Assembly: GCF_029873635.1 (NCBI RefSeq)
Contig: NC_080424.1
Coordinates: forward strand, 1,005,001-1,069,000
Direction: 5' to 3'
Origin: Malania oleifera
Taxonomy: Eukaryota > Streptophyta > Magnoliopsida > Santalales > Ximeniaceae
Length of the DNA: 64,000 bases
The position numbers and the translations under genes were made by a program. This document shows, in pieces, positions 63,775 through 64,000 of this stretch. Position 1 is the stretch's first letter. Each line of letters begins with the position of its first letter. The notes under the pieces were generated by a model. The model had not been told where the DNA came from and searched no databases. It worked only from the letters and a program-made list of their open reading frames with translations.

Positions 63775-64000
63775 CTCTGAATCTCCTTCATTCTTCAAAG
63801 TTCAAATGACAAACACCACCATAAGCAAATTCAGAAGACCCATACTGGCTCTCAATTTCCAGCCACATCCTCTTCATCTCCTAAGATCTCCTTATCCAGC
63901 TCACTGCCCATACAGCCTCCATCTTGAAGCAGGGATAAGTCATCTAGTTTTCTAAGCAGTTAGAAGGAAATATGTTGTTTTCGTAATAAGGCTATGTGAG
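63775..64000. other. No gene recognised at window end
   Basis: CT-rich sequence without recognisable coding text; VPS52 must continue further right. Confidence 0.5.

Noticed and set aside
63435..63791. 118-codon - strand open frame as a further VPS52 exon
   Set aside because: It reads through a 162-bp tandem duplication, so its text repeats itself, and it does not resemble the VPS52 N-terminal half.
1..64000. CRISPR array, prokaryotic operon, defence island or biosynthetic cluster
   Set aside because: No spaced short repeats, ribosome-binding sites or compact gene strings; spliced plant genes and plant retrotransposons explain the window.

Overview
The window is nuclear DNA of a seed plant, probably a eudicot. 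It has no prokaryotic gene layout. It carries the ends of two ordinary plant genes split by GT-AG introns, and almost all remaining sequence is layered, decayed retrotransposons (Ty1/copia, Ty3/gypsy chromovirus, L1 and RTE LINEs) plus small non-autonomous elements. I cannot name the species from the sequence.

Genes. (1) On the + strand, two exons (13966-14156 and 14682-14853) encode the C-terminal PB1 (Aux/IAA-ARF III/IV) domain and tail of an auxin response factor of the ARF1-like repressor clade. The preceding intron must reach back to base 1 or beyond. (2) On the - strand, thirteen exons between 60197 and 16244 encode the C-terminal ~526 residues of VPS52 (POKY POLLEN TUBE in Arabidopsis), the GARP/EARP tethering subunit. 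Its N-terminal ~180 residues lie beyond base 64000. Introns of 23.4, 7.4 and 6.3 kb are filled with transposons. The two genes are convergent, with ~1.4 kb between stop codons. One VPS52 exon (51643-51726) is two bases too long and breaks the frame; this is the most consequential oddity here.

Layout. 1-1733: copia pol 3' end plus LTR. 1736-3880: LINE ORF1-type remnant (-). 3889-10131: decayed copia copy interrupted by a non-autonomous LTR element (4655-7187). 10765-11066: a 302-bp TRIM with target-site duplication (TSD). 11250-13783: RTE LINE. 13966-14853: ARF exons. 15179-15670: tandem duplication with a CT microsatellite. 16244-20667: nine VPS52 exons. 20668-44023: giant intron holding a solo LTR (22006-23772), an L1 (-) carrying two hAT-like insertions and a chromovirus (31341-36936), a second copy of the non-autonomous LTR family (to ~38799), a copia RT scrap, and an L1 (+, 40470-43650). 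44024-44206: VPS52 exon. 44538-45165: hAT-type MITE. 45715-48130: LINE with repeated leader and ORF1-like region. 49060-53340: L1 scraps around two more VPS52 exons. 54799-59707: structurally complete copia element. 60054-60197: first VPS52 exon in the window. 60840-62830: LINE 3' ends and an RTE fragment split by a second copy of the hAT-type MITE. 63451-63774: tandem duplication.

I found no gene cluster or novel coding system. What is worth following up is the VPS52 frameshift and several small non-autonomous element families whose boundaries and TSDs can be read directly.
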